The notes beneath the pieces were generated by a model. The model saw nothing but the letters and a program-made list of their open reading frames with translations, was not told where the DNA came from and ran no database searches. A DNA stretch of 64,000 bases from Saprospiraceae bacterium (lineage in GTDB: Bacteria; Bacteroidota; Bacteroidia; Chitinophagales; Saprospiraceae): NCBI GenBank assembly GCA_019187365.1, contig JABARE010000020.1, positions 62,001 through 126,000 of the forward strand, given 5' to 3'. Below are positions 43,690 through 53,464 of this stretch, piece by piece; the stretch's first letter is position 1, and every line of letters begins with the position of its first letter. The translations under genes were made by a program, and so were the position numbers.

Positions 43690-44583
43690 TCAACTTTTTT
43701 GAGGGGAGGGTGGATTTTTTTTCCCGGACAGGAAAATTCCCGAAAAGATCAGGCAGGCTGCCACCAGGTAGGTAGCTGTCCAATTGTCTTTGCCGGAGGC
43801 CAGCGCGATGAGGGTGGCAAAAAGGGGTTGGAGGTAGATGTAGAGGCTGACGGTTTCCGGGTTGGTATGTTTTAAGGCGTAGGCGTTGAGGGCATAGGCA
43901 AGGAAACTGGTAGCGATCAATACAAATGCGAACGCGAGCCATTCGCGCAAACCGAAACCAGCGGCATCAAATAGCAGAATCTCCTGCCAGGAAACGGCCA
44001 AAACGGGGAGCACTGCCAATGCGAACAGCGCACTCAGCATGGGTAGGCTGCCGTATTTGCGGATGAGTTCGGGTGCCCGTAAAAGGTAGTATCCATAGAG
44101 CAGGGCATTGGAAAGAACCATCAGATCGCCCATGAGGCTGGCTTTTTGCTGGCCAGCTGAAGGGACGGAGACAATGAGGTATGCCGCACCGGCCATTCCT
44201 ACGAAGCACCCCAGCCATTGCCAGTGGTTCAGGCGCGTTCCCTGCATCGCACGAAAAATCAGAACCAGCAGTGGGGTGCACACCATGAGCAGTGCTGCAT
44301 GGATGGGTGAAGTTCGCTTGAGACCGTTGAAAAAAAGGAGTTGGTTGCCAATGATGCCGGTAAAGCTGCACAGTAAGAAGATGCCGGCGTCGCGACGGTC
44401 GATGCGCGGAAAGCGGCGAACTACGAGGAAAAAAAGCATGGCAGAAGCGCTAACCCGGAAGAAAATAAAGGCATTGGGACCTATCCAGTTGGGATCCAGC
44501 AGGATTTTGGCAATGCTGTAATTTGCTCCGTAGATGATGGATACGGTCAGAAGGGCCAGGTGACTGCGCGTTGTATGGTGCAA
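43690..44583 (-). CDS. EamA/DMT-family transporter
   Basis: A 297-residue membrane protein with ten predicted helices arranged as two EamA repeats (first ALLTVSIIYGANYSIAKILL, PIHAALLMVCTPLLVLIF; second LMGDLMVLSNALLYGYYLL and TNPETVSLYIYLQPLFATL). The family exports amino acids, nucleotides or similar metabolites; the substrate is not known here. The first possible start is TTG 44583. A perfect -7 box ends 5 bases before it, so the mRNA would have almost no leader. Confidence 0.85.
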   Translation of the reverse strand: MHHTTRSHLALLTVSIIYGANYSIAKILLDPNWIGPNAFIFFRVSASAMLFFLVVRRFPRIDRRDAGIFLLCSFTGIIGNQLLFFNGLKRTSPIHAALLMVCTPLLVLIFRAMQGTRLNHWQWLGCFVGMAGAAYLIVSVPSAGQQKASLMGDLMVLSNALLYGYYLLRAPELIRKYGSLPMLSALFALAVLPVLAVSWQEILLFDAAGFGLREWLAFAFVLIATSFLAYALNAYALKHTNPETVSLYIYLQPLFATLIALASGKDNWTATYLVAACLIFSGIFLSGKKNPPSPQKS

Positions 44584-44588
44584 GACCG

Positions 44589-44596
44589 CAAAAGTA
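44589..44596 (-). promoter_or_regulatory. -7 promoter box TACTTTTG for the EamA gene
   Basis: Perfect TAnnTTTG match five bases before the TTG start at 44583. Confidence 0.55.
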
Positions 44597-44715
44597 GTTG
44601 CAGATTTCCGTTGACGGTGGAGACAACCTGGCGAAAATTTGTAATGGGTTTGCTACAGGTCATCGATGTGCCCGAATGAATTTCACTATCTTTCGGCCGC
44701 AATTTGCAAAGACAC

Positions 44716-46965
44716 ATGACGACATTCCTCGAGGGCCTCAACGAAGTGCAGCGACGCGCCGTAACCGATCTGGAAGGTCCCGTGATGGTAATTGCAGGTC
44801 CGGGTTCCGGAAAAACCCGTGTACTCACTTACCGCCTTGCGCATCTGATGATGCAGGGCGTCCGCCCGCACAACATTCTTGCATTGACGTTTACCAACAA
44901 AGCGGCCCGCGAGATGACCGAGCGCATTGGTGAATTGGTGGGGCCGGAGGTCAGAAAAGTATGGTGCGGAACGTTCCACAGCATTTTCGCGCGCATTCTG
45001 CGCGTGGAGGCTCCCCGGATCGGCTATCCACAAAATTTTTCCATTTACGACGCCGATGATTCGCGTAGTGCCATAGCACAGATCATCAAGGAAATGGACC
45101 TCAATCCCAAAAATTACAACCCCAACACCCTACGAGCCAGGATTTCGTCGGCAAAGGCCAACCTCATCACGGCTGCTGCCTACGAAAACAACGATGACGT
45201 GCGCGAACAGGACCGGGAGAACAATATGCCGGAGACGTTTACCATTTACAAACGGTATGTGCAGCGCTGTCTGAAGGCCGGCGCAATGGATTTTGACGAT
45301 CTGTTGCTGCAACTTTACCGCCTTTTGCATGAAAATCCGGACGGGGTACTGGAGAAATACCGGACGATCTTTCGATTCGTTCTGGTAGACGAGTTCCAGG
45401 ATACCAATTTTCTGCAATACGCCATCATACGGAAACTCGTCGTGTACCCTGACAGCCCGCGTAACATCTGCATTGTAGGCGACGACGCCCAAAGTATATA
45501 CTCCTTCCGTGGTGCGACGATCAAAAACATTCTGGATTTTCAAAAGGACTTTCCGGATACGCGCGTTTATAAGCTGGAGCAGAATTACCGCAGTACACCG
45601 CATATTGTGCAGGCAGCCAACGACGTCATTACCCACAACAACCGCCAGATACCAAAAGAGATCTGGACGGACCGGGAGAGCGGTACCAAGATTCGGCTGA
45701 TCCGGTGTGCCTCCGATATTGAAGAGGGAAAGAAAATTGCCGATTACATACTCGAGCTGAAGAACCGGTATCACCTGCGCAACAGCGGCATTGCCATTCT
45801 CTACCGCACCAACGCACAGTCCCGCATTTTTGAAGAGCACTTGCGCAGGCACAACATTCCCTACAAGGTTTTTGGTGGCATGTCTTTTTACCAGCGCAAG
45901 GAGGTGAAGGACTTTGTAGCTTATTTGCGGCTCGTTGTCAACCCTCTCGACGACGAAGCGTTCAGGCGTGTAATCAATTATCCCAAAAGAGGAATCGGCA
46001 ATTCGACCCTAGATCGTTTGGCTGAAATTGCAGAAACTAACAACTGTTCGTTTTGGGATGCGACCGGTTTTCTGCAGGCGACGCCAAAGGCCATGCAGAC
46101 CATTAACCATTTCCGGTCGATGGTTCTCGAGCTGCAGCGCCTTTCGGCCAAGGGCGACGCTTATCAGGTTGCGAACAGCGCATTCAAGCTCTCAGGACTC
46201 TCTGCCGAACTAAAATCAGATATTACAAGCGAAGGCATCCAGCGCTTTGAAAATGCGATGGCTCTGCTCGACGGCATTCGCGCGTTTGCAGAACAGGACG
46301 AGGAAGGAGAAGAGATTTCAGATGACCGCTCGCTGGCAGCTTATCTGCAGACCATTTCTTTGATCTCCGACCTGGATGGTGCAGACGAAACGTCAGATTT
46401 TGTAACCCTGATGTCGGTGCATTCTGCAAAGGGGCTGGAGTTCGACGCCGTGCTCGTCTGTGGCCTGGAAGAGAATTTATTTCCCAGCTACATGGCGATC
46501 CGCGATCCGGAGCAGGTGGACGAAGAGCGGCGACTGTTTTATGTAGCCATTACGCGGGCAAGGCATCACCTGATACTCAGCTACGCACAGACCCGGTACG
46601 TTTTTGGAAATTTCCGGATGTGCGAACCCAGCAGATTCATCGACGAAATCGCCGCAGAGCGCATTGAATCCGACCGTACGCCAAAAGCGGTATTCGACCT
46701 GGCCGGGGGAGAGGACAACTCCCGCAAAAAATGGGTTGAATCGCGTCCACGTTTTACCCGGGAGGACATGAGCAATTTTACTCCCTGCTCACCCGAACAA
46801 ATCCAGACGGGCATGGTCGTACGCCATCAGAAATTCGGAAGAGGGAAAGTGTTGCTCATCGAAGGCAGCAAAGAAAACCGCGTTGCCACCATACAGTTTG
46901 GCGAGATCGACAATCCGCAACGCAAGATCATCCTTAAATATGCTAAACTGGAAATCGTACCCTGA
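44716..46965 (+). CDS. pcrA: UvrD/PcrA-type DNA helicase
   Basis: A 749-residue superfamily 1A 3'-5' helicase for repair and for clearing RecA or stalled polymerase. Motifs in order: Q-motif LNEVQRRAV, Walker A AGPGSGKT near 27-34, Ia TFTNKAAREM, II LVDEFQDTN near 218, III GDDAQSIYSFRGA, IV YRSTPHIV, V VTLMSVHSAKGLEF near 565, VI VAITRARHHL near 615. The C-terminal region VVRHQKFGRGKVLLIEG is the PcrA/UvrD RNA-polymerase-binding fold. Start ATG 44716; an in-frame TTG lies 12 bases upstream. A near-consensus -7 box (TATCTTTC) lies at 44687-44694. Confidence 0.95.
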   Translation: MTTFLEGLNEVQRRAVTDLEGPVMVIAGPGSGKTRVLTYRLAHLMMQGVRPHNILALTFTNKAAREMTERIGELVGPEVRKVWCGTFHSIFARILRVEAPRIGYPQNFSIYDADDSRSAIAQIIKEMDLNPKNYNPNTLRARISSAKANLITAAAYENNDDVREQDRENNMPETFTIYKRYVQRCLKAGAMDFDDLLLQLYRLLHENPDGVLEKYRTIFRFVLVDEFQDTNFLQYAIIRKLVVYPDSPRNICIVGDDAQSIYSFRGATIKNILDFQKDFPDTRVYKLEQNYRSTPHIVQAANDVITHNNRQIPKEIWTDRESGTKIRLIRCASDIEEGKKIADYILELKNRYHLRNSGIAILYRTNAQSRIFEEHLRRHNIPYKVFGGMSFYQRKEVKDFVAYLRLVVNPLDDEAFRRVINYPKRGIGNSTLDRLAEIAETNNCSFWDATGFLQATPKAMQTINHFRSMVLELQRLSAKGDAYQVANSAFKLSGLSAELKSDITSEGIQRFENAMALLDGIRAFAEQDEEGEEISDDRSLAAYLQTISLISDLDGADETSDFVTLMSVHSAKGLEFDAVLVCGLEENLFPSYMAIRDPEQVDEERRLFYVAITRARHHLILSYAQTRYVFGNFRMCEPSRFIDEIAAERIESDRTPKAVFDLAGGEDNSRKKWVESRPRFTREDMSNFTPCSPEQIQTGMVVRHQKFGRGKVLLIEGSKENRVATIQFGEIDNPQRKIILKYAKLEIVP

Positions 46966-46977
46966 GGTTAGGATGGA

Positions 46978-48180
46978 TCACAGATATCGCAGCCATTTTT
47001 TTTGAGGATGCTGCGTTTTATATCGGTCGTAGGAGCGGCATACAGGATAAAGCAGGCCAACGACCAGCAACCAGACCAGATATACCGTCCACAAGGGAAA
47101 TCCGTCTCCAGGGATGACAAAGAGAAAGGGAATTTGGGACATGGAATCTATTGCGGATTGCACGTCCTTCCCGGAAGCTAAGAAGGCGATGGTACGCAGC
47201 GTGTGTATAAGGTATAAATGGAGAATGTAATAGAAAAAGGCCGTTCTCCCAAAAATGGTGATCACTCGTTCAGCTTTGTGCGGAATGTTCTCTGCAAAGC
47301 GCAGCAGCAACAGCGCAATGCCCATGGTTGCGCAGAGATACAGTAGAGAAGGCGGATATTTTTCAACGTTGAAAAAAGAAAAAATGCTTTGGGCTGACCA
47401 ATCGCCCGGCACCCAGGGTCTTGGGTCGCCGTAAAGGCGCAGCCCCCGCAATACAAAAAACGCCACGAGTAATAATCCAGAGGTTCTCAAGAGGTAAAGG
47501 CGGCGTTTTTGGAACCCAAAGTCTGGCGCGAACCAACTCCCGGCGGCATAACCCACCATCATCAATGCAGTCCATGGAAGGAATGGGTAAACGATGATGA
47601 AATAGTGGTTTGGAAAAAATTCGTAGGGAACAAAATGGCCATGCAACAGAAGGTCCATGAACCATCCCGGTCCGTTGTCGCCTTCGACGACCGGCAATGC
47701 ATTGTGCAATAACAACACCACGGCTCCCAGCGCGAGCAACCATTTCGACGTCGCGCCGAAGTAAAGCAATGAGCCCAGCAGGACCATACTGATGCCGATG
47801 GCCCAAATCACCTGCAGCGGAAGGGCATAGTAAAATGGGTTGAACGTCCATGCAAGCGATATGATGAAAACCTCGGCGACGATGAGCCAAAGACCCCGGC
47901 GCATGACAAAGGTGGCAAGCGCCATGCGATCTTTTCGAAGCCCTTGCAGATAAATGGATGTCCCTGACAAAAAGATAAAGATCGGAGCACAGAGGTGGGT
48001 AATCCACCGGGTGATGTACAGCGCAGCGTTCGTCGTGGAGGGGTCGAGTGGATCGCCGGTCATGGCGTCAATGTGAAAGTAGTCGCGCACGTGGTCCAGG
48101 GCCATTAAGATCATCGCCAGGCCGCGGACAACGTCAATGGAGCTGATGCGGGGTTTTGCTGTGGGCGTGATGGCTTGCAT
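46978..48180 (-). CDS. DUF1624/heparan acetyltransferase-like membrane protein
   Basis: A 400-residue membrane protein with about ten helices. The N-terminal SSIDVVRGLAMILMALDHVRDYF (near 14-36) is typical of DUF1624 proteins, relatives of the lysosomal heparan-alpha-glucosaminide N-acetyltransferase; LCAPIFIFLSGTSIYLQG near 66-83 fits as well. A likely role is acetyl transfer to envelope sugars. Frame is open upstream to 48456; I start at MQAITPTAKPR because a near-consensus -7 box (TACCTTTA, 48187-48194) lies six bases upstream. It is divergent from the AbgT gene. Confidence 0.8.
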   Translation of the reverse strand: MQAITPTAKPRISSIDVVRGLAMILMALDHVRDYFHIDAMTGDPLDPSTTNAALYITRWITHLCAPIFIFLSGTSIYLQGLRKDRMALATFVMRRGLWLIVAEVFIISLAWTFNPFYYALPLQVIWAIGISMVLLGSLLYFGATSKWLLALGAVVLLLHNALPVVEGDNGPGWFMDLLLHGHFVPYEFFPNHYFIIVYPFLPWTALMMVGYAAGSWFAPDFGFQKRRLYLLRTSGLLLVAFFVLRGLRLYGDPRPWVPGDWSAQSIFSFFNVEKYPPSLLYLCATMGIALLLLRFAENIPHKAERVITIFGRTAFFYYILHLYLIHTLRTIAFLASGKDVQSAIDSMSQIPFLFVIPGDGFPLWTVYLVWLLVVGLLYPVCRSYDRYKTQHPQKKWLRYL

Positions 48181-48297
48181 ACCCTGTAAAGGTAATCGAA
48201 TCCGCGGCATGACATTCCGCTGTGAGGCCATGCTTTTGTTCGATGGGGGAACCGCATCCAAATTTTTAGCATCTTTGGCCAAAGCAAGCAACAGCAT

Positions 48298-49821
48298 ATG
48301 GAAAAACAACAACGCAGTGGAATCGACCGGTTTTTGAGTGTAGTAGAGCGCATTGGCAACGCCTTGCCGCATCCCGCCAGTCTTTTCGCCTTGTTCGCCC
48401 TCCTGGTCGTGTTGCTGAGCTGGGTGTTTAGCATGATCGGTGTAACGGTGACCCACCCCGGAACGGGTGAACAGGTCTCGGTAGTCAACTTATTTTCCGT
48501 AAGCGGATTTCACCGGATCATCACCCACCTGGTCACCAATTTTACCGGCTTTGCACCGCTGGGGACAGTGCTCGTCGCACTGCTCGGAATTGGAGTAGCC
48601 GAAGGGCTTGGCCTGATCGGTTCTGCGTTGCGCCTGGTGGTCCTGAAAGCCCCACCTCGGATGCTCACCCTGGTGATCGTTTTTTGCGGCGTGATCAGCA
48701 ATACGGCCAGTGAAGTGGGCTACGTTTTGCTGGTGCCCTTATCGGCCATCATCTTTCATGCAGCGGGAAGGCACCCGCTGGCCGGGCTCGCTGCGGCATT
48801 TGCCGGCGTATCGGGCGGGTACAGTGCCAACTTGTTTTTAGGTACGATTGACCCCTTGCTTTCGGGGCTCTCACAGGAAGCTGCCCGCATCCTGCAGCCG
48901 GAGTATTCCGTGAATCCCATGTGCAACTATTACTTCATGTTTGCGTCGACCTTTCTCATAACCTTTCTCGGCACCTGGCTGACTGAAAATGTCGTCGAAC
49001 CGCGGCTGGGAAAATACTCGGGGGATGCTCGTGCCGATGAGATCAAGCCACTGAATAAAGAGGAGCGGCGAGGACTCAAATATGCCTTTTACGCATCGCT
49101 GCTGTTTGTAGCCCTGATCGCCGGTGGGCTCATCCCGTCAAACGGCTATCTTCGAAATCCCGAAACCGGCGATATACTCAAGTCTCCATTTATGTCGGGC
49201 ATCGTGTCCCTGCTCTTCTTTGGAGCTGCGCTGGTAGGTGTGGCATACGGTATAGGCGCGCGGACACTGAAATCTGACGCCGATCTGATGAAGGGCATGG
49301 GCAAGAGCATGGAAACACTGGGGTCTTACATCGTGCTCGTGTTTTTTGCAGCGCAGTTCGTGGCTTTTTTCAACTGGACCAACATCGGAGTGATCCTGGC
49401 TGTCCAGGGAGCCGAAATGCTCAAGGCATCGGGCCTCGGCCCCATTCCACTGATGGTGGCATTTATATTCGTATCTGCGACCATCAACCTCATTATGGGC
49501 AGTGCTTCTGCCAAGTGGGCGATCATGGCTCCCGTCTTCATTCCCATGTTCATGCTGCTGGGATATACGCCGGAGTTTACGCAGGCAGCCTATCGCATTG
49601 GCGACAGCACGACCAACATCATCTCTCCAATGATGTCGTATTTTGCATTGATCGTAGCCTTCATCCAGCGCTACCAGCCGAACGCCGGCATCGGAACGGT
49701 AATTGCCACCATGTTGCCATATTCGGTTACCTTTTTGATCGGGTGGATCATTTTCTTTGTCGTATGGATACTCATCGGCCTTCCACTGGGTCCCGGAGCG
49801 GAGCTCTACCTTGCCAAGTGA
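48298..49821 (+). CDS. AbgT-family transporter
   Basis: A 507-residue membrane protein of the AbgT family, which includes the p-aminobenzoyl-glutamate importer of E. coli and folate-analogue (sulfonamide) exporters such as MtrF. Marks: [19 protein letters not shown] at the front, [20 protein letters not shown] near 83, [16 protein letters not shown] near 137, [15 protein letters not shown] near 175 and [16 protein letters not shown] near 437. The direction of transport is not readable. The -7 region CATCTTTG (48270-48277) has one mismatch. Confidence 0.9.
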   Translation: MEKQQRSGIDRFLSVVERIGNALPHPASLFALFALLVVLLSWVFSMIGVTVTHPGTGEQVSVVNLFSVSGFHRIITHLVTNFTGFAPLGTVLVALLGIGVAEGLGLIGSALRLVVLKAPPRMLTLVIVFCGVISNTASEVGYVLLVPLSAIIFHAAGRHPLAGLAAAFAGVSGGYSANLFLGTIDPLLSGLSQEAARILQPEYSVNPMCNYYFMFASTFLITFLGTWLTENVVEPRLGKYSGDARADEIKPLNKEERRGLKYAFYASLLFVALIAGGLIPSNGYLRNPETGDILKSPFMSGIVSLLFFGAALVGVAYGIGARTLKSDADLMKGMGKSMETLGSYIVLVFFAAQFVAFFNWTNIGVILAVQGAEMLKASGLGPIPLMVAFIFVSATINLIMGSASAKWAIMAPVFIPMFMLLGYTPEFTQAAYRIGDSTTNIISPMMSYFALIVAFIQRYQPNAGIGTVIATMLPYSVTFLIGWIIFFVVWILIGLPLGPGAELYLAK

Positions 49822-49966
49822 TTGCGGAGGCGGTGAAGGGGATTGATGTTGAACGCCTGTTGCAGGAACTGCCAGGAGTGCAAGCGGCTTGTATCCGGTT
49901 CTGTTGGCGTCAAGGTTGCGTATCTTGTATGGCAATTTATTGCGGCCCATCGCGTTAACAGGGATT

Positions 49967-51124
49967 GTGAAAGGATTTTCCAAACCGGCACAGATTAAAA
50001 CCGCATGGTGGATTGCAGGGCTGGCGTTTATGCTCATGCCGCTGATTTATTCCAATTACCTCGGAAAGAAGTTGTCGGCACTGGAACTGAAGAAAATCCA
50101 GCTGTTTGAAAAGACCCTTGCAGAGATTACAAACACCTCCAACCTGGATGCCGGTGAAGACGTGACCTACGAAATGGACATGCTGCAGTCCATCATCGAA
50201 GACCTGCAGCTCGTCGTCATCAACAAACACGAGGAAGTGATCGACCTCTACAACTTTCCCGAAAAAACGGATGCGGTAAAGGTATTGGCCGATTTGAAGC
50301 AGAGTGGTCCAGAACCCTTCGATTCGGAGGATTACCTCATATACTACCGTTATCCATTTACCCTGACCCTGCTGAGCTATTTCCCGCTCGTCCAGTTGCT
50401 CTTGCTGCTTTTGTATGCAGCCGTAGGCTACGGTTTGTTCAATGCCTCTCGCCGCGAGGAACAGAACCGGGTCTGGGTGGGCATGGCCAAAGAAACGGCG
50501 CACCAGCTTGGAACCCCAATATCAGGACTGGTGGGGTGGCTGGAGGCACTTCGCAGCAGCCCCAGGGACCCCGAAACGGGAGCTGTGCTCGAAGAAATGG
50601 GAAGGGACCTCGACAAGCTGCAACGCGTGGCGGACCGCTTTTCGAAAATTGGCTCGGTGCCTGAGCTTCAAGCCATGCCCGTGATCCCCCTGCTCGAGGA
50701 AAGCATCCGCTACATCTCTGCCCGAGCCAGCAGGAACATCACCATCCGGCTGGAAGCCTCAGCCGAAAAGCCGAATGCCCTGCTTAACGCAAATCTCTTT
50801 TCCTGGGTCATCGAAAATCTGCTGCGCAACGCACTGGATGCCATGGAACAGGAAGGGAATATCATCATCCGGTTGTTTGAAGACGGGCGTTGGTTGCACA
50901 TCGAAGTCAGCGACGACGGCCGCGGGATGTCTGTAGCCATTAGAAAGCAAGTCTTTAAACCCGGGTTCACGACCAAAAAACGAGGCTGGGGGCTCGGCCT
51001 TTCCCTTTCGAGGCGGATTGTGGAAAACTACCACCGGGGAAAGCTTTTCGTCAAATCGACGGAACCAGGAAAAGGCACCACCCTGGCCATTCAATTGCCC
51101 CGATTTGACGGAGTCATGACTTGA
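49967..51124 (+). CDS. Sensor histidine kinase, membrane-bound
   Basis: A 385-residue kinase with two membrane helices (about 14-32 and 140-162) enclosing a sensor region of about 110 residues. The phosphoacceptor His179 lies in KETAHQLGTPISGLVGWLEA; the N-box is VIENLLRNALDAME, G1 is SDDGRGMS and G2 GWGLGLSLSRRIVE. No response regulator gene is adjacent, so it is an orphan here. The start is a GTG (49967); the frame upstream is open but has no good initiator. 145 bases after AbgT and 75 ahead of pckA; a link to either is open. Confidence 0.86.
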   Translation: MKGFSKPAQIKTAWWIAGLAFMLMPLIYSNYLGKKLSALELKKIQLFEKTLAEITNTSNLDAGEDVTYEMDMLQSIIEDLQLVVINKHEEVIDLYNFPEKTDAVKVLADLKQSGPEPFDSEDYLIYYRYPFTLTLLSYFPLVQLLLLLLYAAVGYGLFNASRREEQNRVWVGMAKETAHQLGTPISGLVGWLEALRSSPRDPETGAVLEEMGRDLDKLQRVADRFSKIGSVPELQAMPVIPLLEESIRYISARASRNITIRLEASAEKPNALLNANLFSWVIENLLRNALDAMEQEGNIIIRLFEDGRWLHIEVSDDGRGMSVAIRKQVFKPGFTTKKRGWGLGLSLSRRIVENYHRGKLFVKSTEPGKGTTLAIQLPRFDGVMT

Positions 51125-51164
51125 TTTGCGAGCTGCCGTGCATCCATTGAGCTGCAATTCCCCT

Positions 51165-51172
51165 TACCTTTG
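51165..51172 (+). promoter_or_regulatory. -7 promoter box TACCTTTG for pckA
   Basis: Perfect TAnnTTTG match, 27 bases before the pckA ATG at 51200. Confidence 0.65.
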
Positions 51173-51199
51173 CCACCCTGAAACCGCTCAAAACGAAAT

Positions 51200-52819
51200 A
51201 TGATGAGTCTGTACGGCAAAATATCTGCCAGGTGGCCGCTTGAACATTGCGGCATTCATCCCAAAGCCAACCAGTATTGCAACCTCCCCCAGGAGGAATA
51301 CGTCCGGGAGAGTATAAACAGGAATCTGGGGACCCTTAGCGATACCGGGGCGCTGGTCATCCGCACCGGAGAATTTACAGGGCGTAGCCCGGACGACAAG
51401 TTTACCGTGGAGGACGATACGACCCGGAATCAGGTTGACTGGAACAAGTTCAACAAGCCTTTTCCAAAAGACAAATTTCGAGCGCTGCTCGAAAAGATGT
51501 GCCGTTACCTCGAGGAGCGGGATGTATTTGTGAGGGACGCTTATGCCTGTGCCGATCCACGCTACCGGATTACCCTCCGCGTCATAGCTGAATATCCCTG
51601 GAGCGCCATGTTTGCGGGGAATATGTTCATTCGCCCCGAAGCGGTTGATCTGGAGGGGTTCCTTCCCGAATGGACCATCTATTGCGCTCCCGGTTTCCAT
51701 GCCGACCCCGCAGGGGATGGCACGCGACAGCACAATTTTTCGATCATCGATTTTGAAGAAAAGAAGATCCTGATTGGCGGCTCAGCCTATACGGGCGAGA
51801 TCAAAAAATCGATCTTCACCATACTCAACTTTCTGTTGCCGGTCGAGCAGGGAGTTCTCCCCATGCACTGTTCGGCAAATGTGGGCGGCTCGGGTGATAC
51901 CGCCATCTTTTTTGGGCTGTCGGGAACGGGCAAAACGACCTTGTCGGCCGATCCTCAGCGCAAACTCATAGGAGACGACGAGCACGCATGGTCCGACCAG
52001 GGTGTATTTAATTTTGAAGGAGGGTGCTACGCAAAATGCATTGACCTGACCGAAGAAAAGGAGCCGGATATTTTTCGCGCCATACGAACCGGCGCCCTGT
52101 TGGAGAATGTAATGTTCCGGGAGGGGACTCACGTTCCGGACTACCACAATTCGGCGATCACCGAAAATACGCGCGTATCCTATCCTCTGGATCATATATC
52201 CAATGCGCTGCGGCCGTCAGTGGGCGGGCATCCGCAGAATATTTTTTTCCTGACCTGCGATGCTTACGGTGTTCTTCCTCCCATCAGCCGGCTTAGCCGG
52301 GCGCAGACCATGTACCATTTCATTTCGGGATATACCGCCAAGGTCGCCGGCACCGAAGCCGGGGTGACGGAACCCAAGGCTACGTTTTCTGCATGTTTTG
52401 GTGCTCCCTTTCTGCCGTTGCACCCCACGCAGTATGCAGAGATGCTTGGCCAGCGTATCGGGCGGTTTGATCCGCGGATCTGGCTCGTAAATACGGGTTG
52501 GACCGGTGGCCCTTACGGCGTTGGCAGCCGCATCCGGTTGGCATACACCCGTTCGTTGATCACTGCAGCCATGACCGGTCAATTGGATGGGGTGGAATAT
52601 TCAAGAGATCAGGTGTTCGGACTCGAGCATCCGCTGCAATGTCCGGGCGTGCCTTCCGATGTTTTGCAACCGCGCAACACCTGGGCAGATCCTTCAGAGT
52701 ACGATCGCATGGCCGCCAAACTCGCCGGGTTGTTTGCAGCAAATTTTGAGAAGTACCAGGACAAAGCCAGTGAGGAGATCCGCTCAGCCGGGCCGCGGCT
52801 GCAATACGCCGGATCCTGA
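51200..52819 (+). CDS. pckA: Phosphoenolpyruvate carboxykinase (ATP)
   Basis: Interconverts oxaloacetate and phosphoenolpyruvate with ATP; key to gluconeogenesis. The 539 residues have RTGEFTGRSPDDKFTVED near 55-72 (substrate-binding Arg), the kinase-1a loop GLSGTGKTTLS near 239-249, metal-binding IGDDEHAW near 258, and the C-terminal TGWTGGPYGVGSRI near 433. Length and motifs are standard. It has its own promoter. A short hairpin covers the stop codon and a 20-bp palindrome lies 45 bases beyond. Confidence 0.97.
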   Translation: MMSLYGKISARWPLEHCGIHPKANQYCNLPQEEYVRESINRNLGTLSDTGALVIRTGEFTGRSPDDKFTVEDDTTRNQVDWNKFNKPFPKDKFRALLEKMCRYLEERDVFVRDAYACADPRYRITLRVIAEYPWSAMFAGNMFIRPEAVDLEGFLPEWTIYCAPGFHADPAGDGTRQHNFSIIDFEEKKILIGGSAYTGEIKKSIFTILNFLLPVEQGVLPMHCSANVGGSGDTAIFFGLSGTGKTTLSADPQRKLIGDDEHAWSDQGVFNFEGGCYAKCIDLTEEKEPDIFRAIRTGALLENVMFREGTHVPDYHNSAITENTRVSYPLDHISNALRPSVGGHPQNIFFLTCDAYGVLPPISRLSRAQTMYHFISGYTAKVAGTEAGVTEPKATFSACFGAPFLPLHPTQYAEMLGQRIGRFDPRIWLVNTGWTGGPYGVGSRIRLAYTRSLITAAMTGQLDGVEYSRDQVFGLEHPLQCPGVPSDVLQPRNTWADPSEYDRMAAKLAGLFAANFEKYQDKASEEIRSAGPRLQYAGS

Positions 52820-52826
52820 GATCCGG
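52809..52826 (+). terminator. Hairpin spanning the pckA stop codon
   Basis: Stem CCGGATC / GATCCGG (7 bp) with loop CTGA that contains part of the stop codon. No T-run follows directly, so its role as terminator is doubtful; it may shield the mRNA end. Confidence 0.35.
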
Positions 52827-52863
52827 ATCCGCTTTAGAACTCTCATTTATTATTTGTCTGATA

Positions 52864-52883
52864 ACTAACAAACGTTTGTTAGT
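52864..52883. promoter_or_regulatory. 20-bp perfect palindrome ACTAACAAACGTTTGTTAGT
   Basis: All ten base pairs match. It lies in the 85-bp gap between the converging pckA and small-lipoprotein genes, so it is not at an obvious promoter. It shares 19 of 20 bases with the palindrome ahead of the His-rich ABC operon (27457-27476). Confidence 0.6.
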
Positions 52884-52904
52884 CTATTGAAAAATGTGCA
52901 AAGC

Positions 52905-53216
52905 TCAGTCGGGTTTTTTAGGCGGTCGGTATTCCGGAAAACTGACTTCCGGTTTTTCCGGGCGCACGGAATCGATGGGGATGGTAAGGCTGTCGTATTT
53001 GATGCGCTTGGAAAGTACGATGAGCACCGAATCAGCGAGCCGCTCGATGTCCTGCTGCATTCTGCGCGTGCATTCTTCTGTTTTTTTTTCGGTAAACTGC
53101 TGTACCAGGGCGGTCAGTTTTGCTTCCGTCTGCCGGGCAACGAGGTCCTCGTCCTGCTTGCAGGAGGTTATGATGCTGCACAGCAGCAGAACGGACAGGA
53201 AGTCGGCTGTTTTCAC
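52905..53216 (-). CDS. Small lipoprotein B behind lptB
   Basis: A 103-residue lipoprotein starting with GTG (53216): signal [19 protein letters not shown] with the lipid-attached Cys at 19. The mature part is mostly one long charged helix (LVARQTEAKLTALVQQFTEK, MQQDIERLADSVLIVLSKRI), then a proline-rich tail (PEYRPPKKPD). The GTG overlaps the stop of lipoprotein A by four bases (GTGA), which fixes the start. No family recognised. Related in plan to lipoprotein A. Confidence 0.75.
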   Translation of the reverse strand: MKTADFLSVLLLCSIITSCKQDEDLVARQTEAKLTALVQQFTEKKTEECTRRMQQDIERLADSVLIVLSKRIKYDSLTIPIDSVRPEKPEVSFPEYRPPKKPD

Positions 53217-53464
53217 AGGCTTTGGCGCAATTTGAGGATCTCCGCCTTTCGGGCCTCGATGATGGAATCGAGTTGACTGCCAATGGTCGTTTGTGTGCGC
53301 ACCGAGCAAATTGAATCGAGTTCGCGCTCCAGGACGGGCTGCATCTGGTGAAACAAACTGTCGGCAGCAACGCGCGTCAACCTTTCGATTTCTGCATTGC
53401 TGCTGTCGCAGGATGCGGTCATCAGCATCAGTAATAGCATCCCGCAACAGTGATTAACTTTCAT
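53213..53464 (-). CDS. Small lipoprotein A behind lptB
   Basis: An 83-residue lipoprotein (signal [19 protein letters not shown], Cys at 19). The mature part is a single predicted helix ([20 protein letters not shown] to [12 protein letters not shown]). Its start overlaps the last 11 bases of lptB, and its end overlaps lipoprotein B, so all three are translated from one mRNA. I recognise no family. A role beside LPS transport is possible only by position. Confidence 0.75.
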   Translation of the reverse strand: MKVNHCCGMLLLMLMTASCDSSNAEIERLTRVAADSLFHQMQPVLERELDSICSVRTQTTIGSQLDSIIEARKAEILKLRQSL

